Assembly (NCBI GenBank): GCA_964439135.1
Contig: CAYTNN010000006.1
Span: 1-45,517 of the forward strand
Direction: 5' to 3'
From: JAFGPJ01 sp964439135
Lineage (GTDB): Bacteria > Planctomycetota > Phycisphaerae > Sedimentisphaerales > Anaerobacaceae
DNA: 45,517 nucleotides
Numbering within the stretch: position 1 is the stretch's first letter; each line of letters begins with the position of its first letter. The notes under the pieces were generated by a model. That model was not told the DNA's origin and searched no databases. It worked only from the letters and a program-made list of their open reading frames with translations. Shown piece after piece: positions 35,133 through 44,430 of this stretch. Position numbers and translations under genes: made by a program.

Positions 35133-35357
35133 CAGGTAATCTTTGAACGAAGCGAACTTGCAACTCAAAATTGAAAACTAAACAGCTTTTTCGCACAGGA
35201 CTTTTAACGGTCCAACTCAAACCGCCAGTTTTCGTATAAGGAGATACACAAGAATCTGTGCCTTTTTCGCCCAGGGACTTAGGGGTATTGCTTTTGAGTT
35301 CCATACAGGTTCAGGCCGGCCTGAAGTTGGACATATAGCAGCGGAGGAGTCGGCAAA

Positions 35358-35432
35358 ATGGGTGTTGCAGAGTGGATAATAATAATGGTCATAGTATTTG
35401 GATTCTGGTACTGTCGTCGAAAACCAAGCTAA
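35358..35432 (+). CDS. 24-residue single-pass membrane microprotein
   Basis: ATG 35358 follows GGAGGAG (35343-35349) and opens a 24-codon frame: a hydrophobic helix (VAEWIIIMVIVFGFWYC) followed by the positive tail RRKPS and a TAA stop. Such a short membrane helix with a basic end resembles regulatory or complex-associated microproteins. A promoter lies about 225 bp upstream. There is no similarity I can name. The ribosome site, topology and promoter support translation, but length alone could be chance. Confidence 0.5.
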   Translation: MGVAEWIIIMVIVFGFWYCRRKPS

Positions 35433-35839
35433 ACTTTTCTTTGCGTATTCATTAATAGCACATATAAGAGAAGGCTGCACTCCGGCAGAGCGGAAAATCA
35501 CCGCATATATTGAGTGTGTATCTCAAGTAAGTGGCATATCTGCGTTATCTAATGTACTTTCATGCTAATGTGATTAATTTTTATCTCAGCCATAATATAT
35601 TCCGGCAATACCGGCCAAACAGCTACGATTTAAGCCAGGTCATCGTGAAGGTTTAGGACTTGATTTTTTGTCCATTTCTGTTATTTTGGCGCCAATTGGT
35701 TTTTTAGATTTCGCAATTTTTTCAGGACAAGGGATTTGGTGGCATCTGCTTCTTAAACGACAATCGGAGGTTCAAGTCTTGTCGAGCGAAATGAAACACT
35801 GCGCGACTCAGAATTAAGTAATTATGGAGACAATTGAAT
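35433..35839. other. Intergenic region, weak RNA structure only
   Basis: No gene is seen. CGACAA (35759-35764) and TTGTCG can pair around GGAGGTTCAAGTC near 35780, and GACTTGA near 35658 complements TCAAGTC near 35774. These could form a folded leader for the gene at 35840, but no known riboswitch consensus is recognised, and a tRNA-like reading fails to pair. Confidence 0.35.
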
Positions 35840-37732
35840 ATGAAAGAACTTCATATTAACCGAGCAACAATATGGATGAGCATCTCTATCGTCCTGACCA
35901 GCTTTACTTATGCTTCTTATGCCGCTGAAGAATATCTGTCACCGACGGCGTTAGTAGCAGACAGTCAGGGCGAGACAATCTATATTGCCGAGGCTACCGC
36001 CAAACAGATAGCTGTCTTTGACACGAAAACGGCGAAGGTAACAGCAACAATCAGCGTGCCGGCCGAGCCGACGGGCCTTGCCCTGACGGGCGATGGAACG
36101 ACGCTCTACGTCACCTGCGGCGGACAGAAAGGATGTGTCGGTGTCATAGATACACGCAATGCCAAATTGCTCCGTACGCTGCCCGTGGGCCATACACCCA
36201 TAGCTCCCGTGCTCAGTCCGGACGGCAGGTTTCTATATATATGCAATCGTTTCGATAACAATATCTCCGTAATAAGCACCGGGGACGATAAGCAGCTCGC
36301 GAAGATTCCCGCCCTGCGGGAGCCGGTCGCCGCCGATATCACACCTGACGGAAGCTGGCTCTACGTGGGCAACATGCTCCCATACGGCTCGGCGAGCGCC
36401 GACTCGATCGCCTGCAATATTTCGGTCATAAACGCTAAGACGATGACCTTCGAAATCGACATTGTCCTTCCGAATGGAAGCACGGGACTGCACGGCATTG
36501 TCGTTTCGCCGGACGGACGGTTTGTTTTTGCCTCGCATATTCTCGCCCGGTACACAGTTCCAACTACCCAGCTCGAGCGAGGATGGATAAATACGAACGC
36601 GGTCAGCATCATAGACGCCGGACGCAAGAGACTCATAGAAACGGTTCTTTTGGACGACGTGGATTATGGCGCCGCCAATCCGTGGGGCCTTGCCTGCACG
36701 AGCGACTCGAAATATCTCTGCGTGACCCATGCCGGGACACACGAGTTAAGCGTAATAGAAATCGCCGCCATGATCGAGAAAATCAACAGCTATAATAAAC
36801 GCATCGATAGGCAGCCCGATAGCTTTGCGGGCGGCTCCTACAACGCAAGCGGCTCCGGCAGCGTAGCCGCCTCGAACATCCCCAACGAACTTAGTTTCCT
36901 TTACGGCATTCGACAGCGTATCAAGCTGCCCGGCAAAGGCCTGCGAGCAATCACCATCATTGGTGACAAAGCTTATGTCGCCGAGTATTTCACCGACAGC
37001 ATAGCTATCGTGGACATAAGCACCGATTCCAGGCCCAAGGCCACATCCATAGCCCTCGGCCCAAAGACCGACATGACAACCGAGCGAAAGGGCCAAATGC
37101 TGTTCAACGACGCCGGGCTTTGTTTCCAGGGCTGGCAGAGCTGTGCCAGTTGTCATCCTTCCGGCGCCCGGACCGATGCTCTGAACTGGGACCTGCTTAA
37201 TGACGGCCTGGGAAATCCGAAGAACACCAAGAGCCTGCTGCTCGCGCACGAAACACCGCCGGCGATGATCACGGGTATTCGAGAAAACGCCGAGGCTGGG
37301 GTGCGTGCCGGAATCAGGCATATCCAGTTTGCAGTGCGTCCGGAAGAAGAGGCCGTCGCTATCGACGAGTATCTTAAGAGCCTTAAACCGGTCCCCAGCC
37401 CTCATCTCGTTGACGGCAAACTGAACGAGTCGGCCGAGCGAGGGCAAAAAATATTCGACAAAGCAGGTTGCGCTTCATGCCATACAGGATCGTTGTACAC
37501 CGATTTAAAGGCGCACAACGTGGGTACGGGTAAAGACCTCGACAAGGACCGGCGCTTCGATACGCCGACACTCGTCGAGGTATGGCGGACCTCGCCATAT
37601 CTATATGATGGGCGGGCCGCCACGATTGAAGAAGTGCTGACAACCTGCAATCCGGGCGATAAACACGGAGTGACATCGAATCTGACCGAAGCAGAGATAA
37701 AAGATCTGGCCGAGTTCATTCTGTCACAATAG
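35840..37732 (+). CDS. Exported beta-propeller (YVTN-like) protein with two cytochrome c motifs
   Basis: ATG 35840 (GGAG at 35826-35829) is preferred over TTG 35834, giving 630 residues with a signal peptide ending near YASYA (about 27-31). Residues about 35-400 are a seven-bladed propeller of YVTN type (LSPDGRFLYICN, VVSPDGRFVFAS). The C-terminal third has two CASCH heme sites, 435-439 and 544-548, as in di-heme cytochrome c peroxidase/MauG-like domains (ERKGQMLFNDAGL, SAERGQKIFDKAGC). It should be periplasmic, doing electron transfer or oxidation of a partner. It starts a unit with the glycosidase-like lipoprotein 39 bp downstream. Confidence 0.85.
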   Translation: MKELHINRATIWMSISIVLTSFTYASYAAEEYLSPTALVADSQGETIYIAEATAKQIAVFDTKTAKVTATISVPAEPTGLALTGDGTTLYVTCGGQKGCVGVIDTRNAKLLRTLPVGHTPIAPVLSPDGRFLYICNRFDNNISVISTGDDKQLAKIPALREPVAADITPDGSWLYVGNMLPYGSASADSIACNISVINAKTMTFEIDIVLPNGSTGLHGIVVSPDGRFVFASHILARYTVPTTQLERGWINTNAVSIIDAGRKRLIETVLLDDVDYGAANPWGLACTSDSKYLCVTHAGTHELSVIEIAAMIEKINSYNKRIDRQPDSFAGGSYNASGSGSVAASNIPNELSFLYGIRQRIKLPGKGLRAITIIGDKAYVAEYFTDSIAIVDISTDSRPKATSIALGPKTDMTTERKGQMLFNDAGLCFQGWQSCASCHPSGARTDALNWDLLNDGLGNPKNTKSLLLAHETPPAMITGIRENAEAGVRAGIRHIQFAVRPEEEAVAIDEYLKSLKPVPSPHLVDGKLNESAERGQKIFDKAGCASCHTGSLYTDLKAHNVGTGKDLDKDRRFDTPTLVEVWRTSPYLYDGRAATIEEVLTTCNPGDKHGVTSNLTEAEIKDLAEFILSQ

Positions 37733-37771
37733 AACGTTCGAAAACAGTAACAGCATAAGGAGATCGTTAAA

Positions 37772-40700
37772 ATGAGAAAAGGCATTCGTTTTTTAACGCT
37801 GGCCGTACTTTTCGTTTCGCTGGCTGCGACCGGCTGCTCGGCAAACCGTCAGGCCGAAGCTGATGTTTCGACCGTCACGATTATCAGTCCATCGGACGCA
37901 ACGACAGCCGAATGCTTAGCGGCACAAGAGGTTCGCCGTTATGTGTATCTGCGGACGGGCAAACTGTTGCCCATCGTTCGGATCGATAAAAACCTGCCTT
38001 CAAAAACGCCTTTAATTATCGTCGGACAGAAGGACCGCCCCGCCGTCAAAATAATAACAGACAAAAACGCGGAACTGGCATCTTCAATAGACTCGCTTGA
38101 ATCACAGCAATATCTGATTAAGACAGTCAATTTCAGGGATCGGCAAGCCTTGCTGATTACCGGCGGCGATTCGATAGGAACACTCTACGCCGCGTATCGG
38201 TTCGCCGAGCATTTGGGCGTACGTTTTTATATGCATGGTGATACTATCCCCGATAAGCGTATCGCGCTGAAAATACCCGACATGGATGAAAAAGGCAAAC
38301 CACTGTTCGACATGCGTGGAATCCAGCCGTTCCACGATTTCCCCGAGGGGCCGGACTGGTGGAATACAGATGATTATAAAGCTATTATTGCTCAACTGCC
38401 TAAACTGCGCATGAACTTCTTCGGATTGCACACATACCCGCAGGGCGGTGTCGGGCCCGAGCCGACCGTATGGATCGGCATGCCCGGAGACTTCAACGAA
38501 GACGGAACAGTCAAGTCCGGCTACCCATCAAGGCATTTCACTACGGCGAACATCACCGGTGCATGGGGCTATAAACCGGCAAAGACAAGTGACTACACTT
38601 TCGGCGCAGCACAGATATTCGAACGAGATGACTACGGCCCGGACTATATGCACGGCATGAATCCGTGGACGCAGCTTGCCGGGGACAAAGCAAACGAACT
38701 TTTCAACCGCATGGGCAACACGCTCAAAGAAGCCTTCGAATATGCCCACATCCTCGGCGTCAAAACCTGTGTCGGCACCGAAACGCCACTCATTATTCCC
38801 GACGCCGTGAAAGAGCGTATCAAAAGTATGGGCAAGGATCCGTCCGATCCGACCGTCGTACAGGAACTTTACGAGGGAATGTTTAAGCGAATCGCCAAAG
38901 CCTATCCGCTGGATTATTACTGGTTCTGGACTCCCGAAGGCTGGACGTGGGGCAACCCCAAGGACGAAGAGATCGAAGCTACGATGGCCGATTTCCGTGC
39001 CGCCGTTGCCGCGGCAAAGCAAGTCAACGCCCCGTTCACATTAGCGACGTGCGGCTGGGTCCTCGGACCGCCAAAGGACCGGGCGATGTTCGATAATTCA
39101 CTGCCCAAAGAAATGCCGATGAGCTGCATCAATCGCAACGTGGGTTTCGCCCCTGTCGAGCCCGGCTTTGCCAACGTCACCGGCCGGCCCCAGTGGGCCA
39201 TCCCCTGGCTCGAAGACGACCCGGCATTGATTATCCCGCAGCTCTGGGCGGGCCGGATGCGGCGCGATGCGGCGGATGCCCTGGCTTACGGCTGCACGGG
39301 ACTTATGGGCATCCACTGGCGAACGCGCATCCTCGGGCCGAATGTTTCAGCACTCGCCCATGCCGCATGGCAGCAGAAAGACTGGAACCCGGAGTTCGGC
39401 AAAAAAAATGTGCCGCCCATGCCAAAGCTCTCAGAGGGCCGTGAAGGCGGCAATGTCGCGGTATTTTCAAACAACGCCATAGCCGATACCGAAAACGACC
39501 CGCTCTACCAGACGGTCATCTGGGATGTGAAAGCCTATCACCTTAAGGTGCCGAACGGGACATACACTGTGACATTGAAGTTCTGCGAGCCTCACTACAC
39601 TGAATCCGGCAAGCGGGTATTCGGCGTAAAACTACAGGGCAAAAAAGTCATTGACCAGTTAGACGTTTTCGCCGAGGTCGGCCAGAACAGGGCGCTGGAT
39701 TACACTTTTGAAGATGTCAAGACGGACAACGGTCTTTTGGAAATCGGTTTCGATAGCCTGGTGGAATTTCCATTCATGGCGGCCTTTGTTGTGCAGGGCC
39801 GGGGCATAACAAAAAAGATCAATTGCGGCGGTCCAGCTTATAAAGACTACGAGGCCGATATGCCCGCAACGACAACCGACAGTAGACCGCGTGACCTGCC
39901 CGCAGACGATTTTTATGCCGACTGGGCCCTGTCGCAGTTCGGGCCGGAAGCAGCCGAACAAATCGCAGGGATATTCATCAGCCTCGATGGAGGGCCGTCG
40001 GCGACGGCTGAAAACCAGCAAAATACCAACCTGCCCCGGCCATCCACATGGGTCGACGGCCCCGGCGGCATCAGGCCCGACGAAAGAGATTGGGGCCAGG
40101 TAAGCAAAGAATACGAATTCATTGAGGATATGGCCGATATACGCCCGAATATAAAAGGGCACGGCAACCTCGAACGTTTCGACTACTGGCTGAACAACTT
40201 CCGCTACCTGCGGGCGGTCGGACGAGTCAATTGCACATGGGCGAGATTCAACGCAGCGATGAAAAAGGTCAAGGACGAACAAGAGCCGGAGAACCGCAAA
40301 CGATTGGCACGAGAGATTGCCCTGCCAATTCGAAAAGAGCTTGTCGCCCAGGTTGCCGATGTACATAAGTATCTGCTGGCAACCGTCAACACGAACGGCG
40401 AGATGGGCAATGTAACAAATTGGCAGCAGCACGTAATGCCTGCCCTGCTCACCGAACCCGGCAAGGAACTAGCTAAACTTATGGGCGAAGAGCTGCCGGC
40501 AGACGCAATACCTTCGGGCTCATATAATGGTCCGCTCCGGTTGATTGTGCCGACCGTGCGAGGCAGCCTGTCGGCCGGTGAGGATTTGCAGCTTAAAGTA
40601 ATTATTCTGGCCGCAGCCTCACCTAAAGACGCATCACTATACTTCCGCTCAATCGGCAAAGGCAGTTACGACAAGATTCCGCTTACACACATTGCCAGCA

Positions 40701-40849
40701 GCGTATATTCCGCACGGATTCCCGCAAGCCAAATCGAAACCGACCTGGAGTATTATATCGAGGTAAACACAACCGATGGTCAAGAGTGTACTTTCCCCGC
40801 CACCGCGCCGGACATCAACCAGACAGTCGTGATAATGAAGGAGAGATGA
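37772..40849 (+). CDS. Large lipoprotein, GH67N/GH20b-like N-domain with malectin domain
   Basis: The 1025-residue protein starts with a lipoprotein signal (ATGC, Cys 22) and has AAGGAG before the ATG. Residues about 33-165 (AAQEVRRYVYLRTGKLLPIV ... YAAYRFAEHLGVRFY) resemble the non-catalytic domain preceding GH67/GH20 barrels. A barrel-like region follows (about 185-530; MRGIQPFHDFPEG, YWFWTPEGWTWG). About 580-690 is a malectin/CBM57 domain (NGTYTVTLKFCEPHY, KKINCGGPAY). The C-terminal part is helical plus a beta domain. It should be a surface-attached polysaccharide-active enzyme, but catalytic residues are not assigned. Its stop overlaps the region of the sulfatase start by a few bases. 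Confidence 0.75.
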   Translation: MRKGIRFLTLAVLFVSLAATGCSANRQAEADVSTVTIISPSDATTAECLAAQEVRRYVYLRTGKLLPIVRIDKNLPSKTPLIIVGQKDRPAVKIITDKNAELASSIDSLESQQYLIKTVNFRDRQALLITGGDSIGTLYAAYRFAEHLGVRFYMHGDTIPDKRIALKIPDMDEKGKPLFDMRGIQPFHDFPEGPDWWNTDDYKAIIAQLPKLRMNFFGLHTYPQGGVGPEPTVWIGMPGDFNEDGTVKSGYPSRHFTTANITGAWGYKPAKTSDYTFGAAQIFERDDYGPDYMHGMNPWTQLAGDKANELFNRMGNTLKEAFEYAHILGVKTCVGTETPLIIPDAVKERIKSMGKDPSDPTVVQELYEGMFKRIAKAYPLDYYWFWTPEGWTWGNPKDEEIEATMADFRAAVAAAKQVNAPFTLATCGWVLGPPKDRAMFDNSLPKEMPMSCINRNVGFAPVEPGFANVTGRPQWAIPWLEDDPALIIPQLWAGRMRRDAADALAYGCTGLMGIHWRTRILGPNVSALAHAAWQQKDWNPEFGKKNVPPMPKLSEGREGGNVAVFSNNAIADTENDPLYQTVIWDVKAYHLKVPNGTYTVTLKFCEPHYTESGKRVFGVKLQGKKVIDQLDVFAEVGQNRALDYTFEDVKTDNGLLEIGFDSLVEFPFMAAFVVQGRGITKKINCGGPAYKDYEADMPATTTDSRPRDLPADDFYADWALSQFGPEAAEQIAGIFISLDGGPSATAENQQNTNLPRPSTWVDGPGGIRPDERDWGQVSKEYEFIEDMADIRPNIKGHGNLERFDYWLNNFRYLRAVGRVNCTWARFNAAMKKVKDEQEPENRKRLAREIALPIRKELVAQVADVHKYLLATVNTNGEMGNVTNWQQHVMPALLTEPGKELAKLMGEELPADAIPSGSYNGPLRLIVPTVRGSLSAGEDLQLKVIILAAASPKDASLYFRSIGKGSYDKIPLTHIASSVYSARIPASQIETDLEYYIEVNTTDGQECTFPATAPDINQTVVIMKER

Positions 40850-40851
40850 GA

Positions 40852-42369
40852 ATGAGCGAACAGGATTACACGCGTCGCAGTTTTTTGAAGGCCATTGGGC
40901 TGGGGGCGACGTGCCTGACTGTGTCGCTGGCTTCCAGCCCGCGATCCGAGGGCGGGACGCCCTCGACACAAACAAATGCCGCTCAACCGCGCTCAAGCGA
41001 GGTGACGGGAGAGAAGCTTAATTTCGTTTTCATTCTCGTCGATGATTTGGGCTGGATGGATACCGGCTGCTACGGGAGCAGGTTTTACGAAACTCCGAAC
41101 ATTGACAGGCTCGCCGCCCAGGGCATGCAATTCACTGACGGCTACGCCGCTTGTGCCGTCTGCTCGCCGACACGGGCGGCGGTAATGACAGGACGCTATC
41201 CGGCTCGTCTCGGAGTGACCGACTGGATCCGATCGCGGTTCCAGGGCGGCGAAATACCCGAGAACAAGAAGAATCCAACCGAATACGTCGCCGGCAAAGA
41301 TAGAAAGCTTTTGTGCCCACCCAACGCGCTGTGGATGGAGCTTGAAGAGATTACAATCGCCGAAGCACTCAAACCCGCAGGTTATACTTCGTGCCACATC
41401 GGAAAATGGCATCTCGGCGCCGATGACTGGTACCCCAACAAGCAGGGATTCGATTTTAATATCGGCGGGTGCGACTTCGGCCAGCCGCCCAGCTATTTCG
41501 ACCCCTATTCTCGAAATCAACAGGGACCGATACCGACACTAAGTCCCCGTCGTAACGGTGAGTACCTGACCGACCGCGAAGCGGATGAAGCGGTCAACTT
41601 TATTCGCAGCCACAAAGATAAGCCGTTCTTTTTGTATATGGCTCATTACGCAGTCCACACGCCTATCCAGGGCAAAGAAGATGTGGTCGCAAAATACAAG
41701 GCCAAAGAGCCGACAAACCAGAATAATCCGACGTACGCAGCGATGATCCAGAGCGTTGACGATGCCGTGGGCAAAATGATCTCCGCGATCGACGAGCTGG
41801 GTATAGCAGAAAAAACGATTATTTTCTTCACCAGCGACAACGGGGGGCTGATGGGCATAACCAGCAATACTCCCCTGCGTGCGGGCAAGGGCTATCCGTA
41901 CGAAGGTGGAATTCGTGAACCTCTGATCGTTCGCTGGCCGAAGGTAATAAAAGCCGGCACAATCAGCCACGAGCAGGTAACCAGCGTCGATTACTTCCCA
42001 ACCATTTGCGAAGCGGCCGGTGTTTCTCTGCCACGAGATCGCGCCATCGACGGCATCTCGCTCCTGGGGCATCTAAAATCCAACGGCGCCGATAAGCTGG
42101 ATCGTGAAGCGATATTCTGGCACTTTCCACACTATCGCGGCAAGATCGTTCCTTACAGCATCATTCGAGCGGGTGACTTCAAGCTCATCAAACGATACGA
42201 GGGCAAGATTTTCGAACTGTTCAATCTCAAGGACGATCTTTCGGAGGAGACCGACCTTTCGGAAAATATGCCGGAGAAGGTAAAAGAACTCGACGCGAAA
42301 TTGACGGTTTGGCTGCGGGCCACGAATGCCAAACTGCCCAGGCCGAATTTATCGCCGGGCGTTACGTAG
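40852..42369 (+). CDS. Tat-exported formylglycine sulfatase
   Basis: Start placed at ATG 40852 (AAGGAG at 40838-40843, 8-base spacing), giving 505 residues; ATG 40846 is too close to that site. A twin-arginine signal RRSFLKAIGLGA follows (8-19). Sulfatase family S1 motifs: VDDLGW (63-68, metal), CSPTRAAVMTGR (104-115, Cys104 converted to formylglycine), HIGKWHLG, and TSDNGG. It removes sulfate esters from a carbohydrate. It is 2 bp downstream of the glycosidase-like gene. The activating enzyme is not in this window. Confidence 0.93.
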   Translation: MSEQDYTRRSFLKAIGLGATCLTVSLASSPRSEGGTPSTQTNAAQPRSSEVTGEKLNFVFILVDDLGWMDTGCYGSRFYETPNIDRLAAQGMQFTDGYAACAVCSPTRAAVMTGRYPARLGVTDWIRSRFQGGEIPENKKNPTEYVAGKDRKLLCPPNALWMELEEITIAEALKPAGYTSCHIGKWHLGADDWYPNKQGFDFNIGGCDFGQPPSYFDPYSRNQQGPIPTLSPRRNGEYLTDREADEAVNFIRSHKDKPFFLYMAHYAVHTPIQGKEDVVAKYKAKEPTNQNNPTYAAMIQSVDDAVGKMISAIDELGIAEKTIIFFTSDNGGLMGITSNTPLRAGKGYPYEGGIREPLIVRWPKVIKAGTISHEQVTSVDYFPTICEAAGVSLPRDRAIDGISLLGHLKSNGADKLDREAIFWHFPHYRGKIVPYSIIRAGDFKLIKRYEGKIFELFNLKDDLSEETDLSENMPEKVKELDAKLTVWLRATNAKLPRPNLSPGVT

Positions 42370-42467
42370 GGGCAGGCCCGCGTGCCTGCCCCGGGCAACC
42401 ACATAGGGTTGCCCCTGCAATCTCCAATATAGTCCAAGATATACAATTGGAAAGGAGAGCAAATCCG

Positions 42468-42819
42468 ATGAGAACACATAACCGGCGGGATTTCCTGAAA
42501 GTGATTGGACTCGGTCCGGCTGATTACTGAATACTTCCGCAAGGCCGGCTACTTCACGGCTAATGTCAAGACCGCCGCCCCGGGTGTATCCGGCTCAGGC
42601 AAGACGGATTTCAACCTCAAGTTCAAGAACGCCTTTGACGGCAGCGACTGGAACCGGCGCAAAGCCGGCCAGCCTTTCTTCGCTCAACTGTCTATCAGCA
42701 TGACCCACCGGGGCGGGCACTGGAAGAATCTGCACGACCAGCGAAAAAATCCAGTCGATCCAGCAAAGATCAAGCTGCCCCCCTGGGCCCAGCGTCACCT
42801 CGGCCGGCAATATTTTTAA
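42468..42819 (+). pseudogene. Decayed second sulfatase
   Basis: ATG 42468 with AAAGGAG begins MRTHNRRDFLKVIGLGP, a Tat signal almost like that of the intact sulfatase, but stops after 20 codons. In another frame the sequence continues with an internal sulfatase segment: ITEYFRKAGYFTANV, AFDGSDW, GQPFFAQLSISMTHRGGHW and VDPAKIKLPPW, then stops at 42819. The region holding the CxPxR active site and the whole C-terminal half are absent. This fits a large deletion plus frameshift. Confidence 0.8.
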
Positions 42820-42879
42820 GAATCGAAACATATTGCAGCAGCAGAAGGTTTGCGCCCTGTCTTAACCACCCATCAACAT

Positions 42880-43935
42880 TTAGAACAACGTTACTCCGAT
42901 TTTTTTGTCCCGCCAGTCAGCAACAAAGGACTTCATCTCCTCCAACAGCGCTTTTAACTGCTCGGTGTTTTCAAGCAGATTTTCGTAAAAGTTTCCATCA
43001 TTGATAAGTCTGGCGGCGCTGCCCTGGCCGCTGTTGACTTTCTCCAAAACCAGCCGAAGTTCCCCCATAGCCTTGCTCAGTTGCTCGCTCGTATCGACCA
43101 TCGCGGCAACGAGCTGTTCCGCTTTGGCATCGACACTTTTAAGAGTCGATGTCCCGGCGGCGGCGAATTTCTGGATTTCTTCGCTCGTATCGACAACGGC
43201 AGTGACAGCTTCTTCTATTTTTGTATCGGCTTTTTCCAGAGTTGTAGTCCCCGCAGCGGCAAGCTTCTCGAATTCTTCCAACGTATCCTTGGCCTGCTCC
43301 GACGCTTTAGCGAGATTGGCCAGCGTTTTCTTGACGTTCTCTTTGCTGTCTTTGTCGCCCATGATATCATTAGCATTAGTAATGAGATTTCCAAGGCCCT
43401 CGATCAATCCATCGAGTTTCTTCTGGCTTTCTTCCGGAAAGAACTCGCTTGTCATGCCGGTGGAGCCCTGAAGTGACATTTTGTCCACCAGGTATTGTGT
43501 TTCCGGCCGGTTCGGATCGAGCGGAACCAGAGGCTTGCCGGGGTACTGTTTGAGCTCGATATAACTGCTGCCCAATCCACGTGTCATCAGTTTTACCTCA
43601 ACGCTGGAGGGAATGGTCACATACCTCTTGTCGATGCTGAGAACAACCACCGTCTGATAATACTCCATGCCAGTCTCCAAATCCTTGCGTACCTCCGGAG
43701 CCATAACACTTGTGACTCTCCCAATCTGATAGCCGCAAAACTGCACAGGCGTATCCTTCTGCACTCCCGTCGCCGTCGGGAACTGAACGAAAACTTCAAA
43801 AGAATCCATCTTGGTAACAATGCCCGGCAAATCACCGAACTTCAATATCAGCCAGCCAAGCGCACATATACCCAATATCACAAAAAGGCCCACAACAACA
43901 TTGCGCCTTCTCTGGGAGGTTTCGTAGTCACTCAC
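42880..43935 (-). CDS. MlaD/MCE-family substrate-binding protein
   Basis: In this 351-residue protein, a membrane anchor (about 12-30) is followed by the MCE domain (about 38-120; DSFEVFVQFPTATGVQKDTPVQFCGYQIGRV, split by short charged loops) and a long helical tail with repeated segments (KLAAAGTTTLEKADTKIEEAVTAVVDTSEE and KFAAAGTSTLKSVDAKAEQLVAAMVDTSEQ are homologous). MlaD-type proteins form hexamers that carry phospholipids between membranes. The usual MlaE permease and MlaF ATPase genes are not beside it. It overlaps the MerR gene by 4 bp. Confidence 0.88.
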   Translation of the reverse strand: MSDYETSQRRRNVVVGLFVILGICALGWLILKFGDLPGIVTKMDSFEVFVQFPTATGVQKDTPVQFCGYQIGRVTSVMAPEVRKDLETGMEYYQTVVVLSIDKRYVTIPSSVEVKLMTRGLGSSYIELKQYPGKPLVPLDPNRPETQYLVDKMSLQGSTGMTSEFFPEESQKKLDGLIEGLGNLITNANDIMGDKDSKENVKKTLANLAKASEQAKDTLEEFEKLAAAGTTTLEKADTKIEEAVTAVVDTSEEIQKFAAAGTSTLKSVDAKAEQLVAAMVDTSEQLSKAMGELRLVLEKVNSGQGSAARLINDGNFYENLLENTEQLKALLEEMKSFVADWRDKKIGVTLF

Positions 43936-44192
43936 AAATTATCTCCTTTTAATTCGCCGCGGCCTTCCATAAACAATTCCCTTATGTCACGCAAAGGATA
44001 GCCGCTTTTGTTAAGTTTCTTTATAATTTTAATCCTCTCGATACCTTTCTCATCAAACAGTCGCCTTCCGGTCGGCGTAACCTCCGTAGGCTCAAGCAGC
44101 CCGACCATAAGATAATATTGCAGAGATTGACGGGAAACGCCAGCTTTTTTTGCGGCTGTACCTATCGGAGCTAAATTGCTTTTCTCACTCAA
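43932..44192 (-). CDS. MerR-family DNA-binding regulator, short
   Basis: The 86-residue protein is almost only a MerR-type winged helix: IGTAAKKAGVSRQSLQYY (10-27), a LLEPTEVTPTGRRLFDEKGI wing and IKKLNKSGYPLRDIREL. There is no long dimerisation helix or effector domain, so it is a minimal regulator. Its stop overlaps the MlaD-like start (ATGA), so the two are made together. It may control its own operon. Confidence 0.88.
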   Translation of the reverse strand: MSEKSNLAPIGTAAKKAGVSRQSLQYYLMVGLLEPTEVTPTGRRLFDEKGIERIKIIKKLNKSGYPLRDIRELFMEGRGELKGDNL

Positions 44193-44430
44193 CGGTTATC
44201 CCTGTAAAACTAAAGGTAATAAAGTATAATATAGAAACAGTTCGATGACCGGAATTTATACGGGATTATACCGATTCCATTATGGTTTGCCCAGAAGTTT
44301 CTATACACGAAAAACGACTTTTACACCGACCAATACGACAAACAGATCGGGCAGATGGGACAACAGATCGGGCAATCTCGTTTAAAATTGAGTTTGAGAG
44401 CATCTCTATTATCTTACCTGTTCTCAGAGT
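44193..44430. other. Short intergenic region with direct repeat
   Basis: ACAGATCGGGCA occurs twice, about 23 bp apart, near 44342-44376. The merR promoter should lie close to 44200-44260, where the minus strand has TATACT-like sequence, but no clear -35 is seen. Confidence 0.4.

Larger units (their letters stand above)
34836..35357. other. Intergenic region with FNR-type site and promoter
   Basis: No gene is seen before the microprotein at 35358. The region contains the palindrome at 34921-34938 and the promoter at 35103-35132, both listed. The leader between 35140 and 35357 has no obvious terminator. Confidence 0.55.

Noticed and set aside
35735..35800. tRNA-like segment (GGAGGTTCAAGTCTTG)
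   Set aside because: It resembles a T-arm, but the flanking bases do not pair into T, anticodon or acceptor stems.
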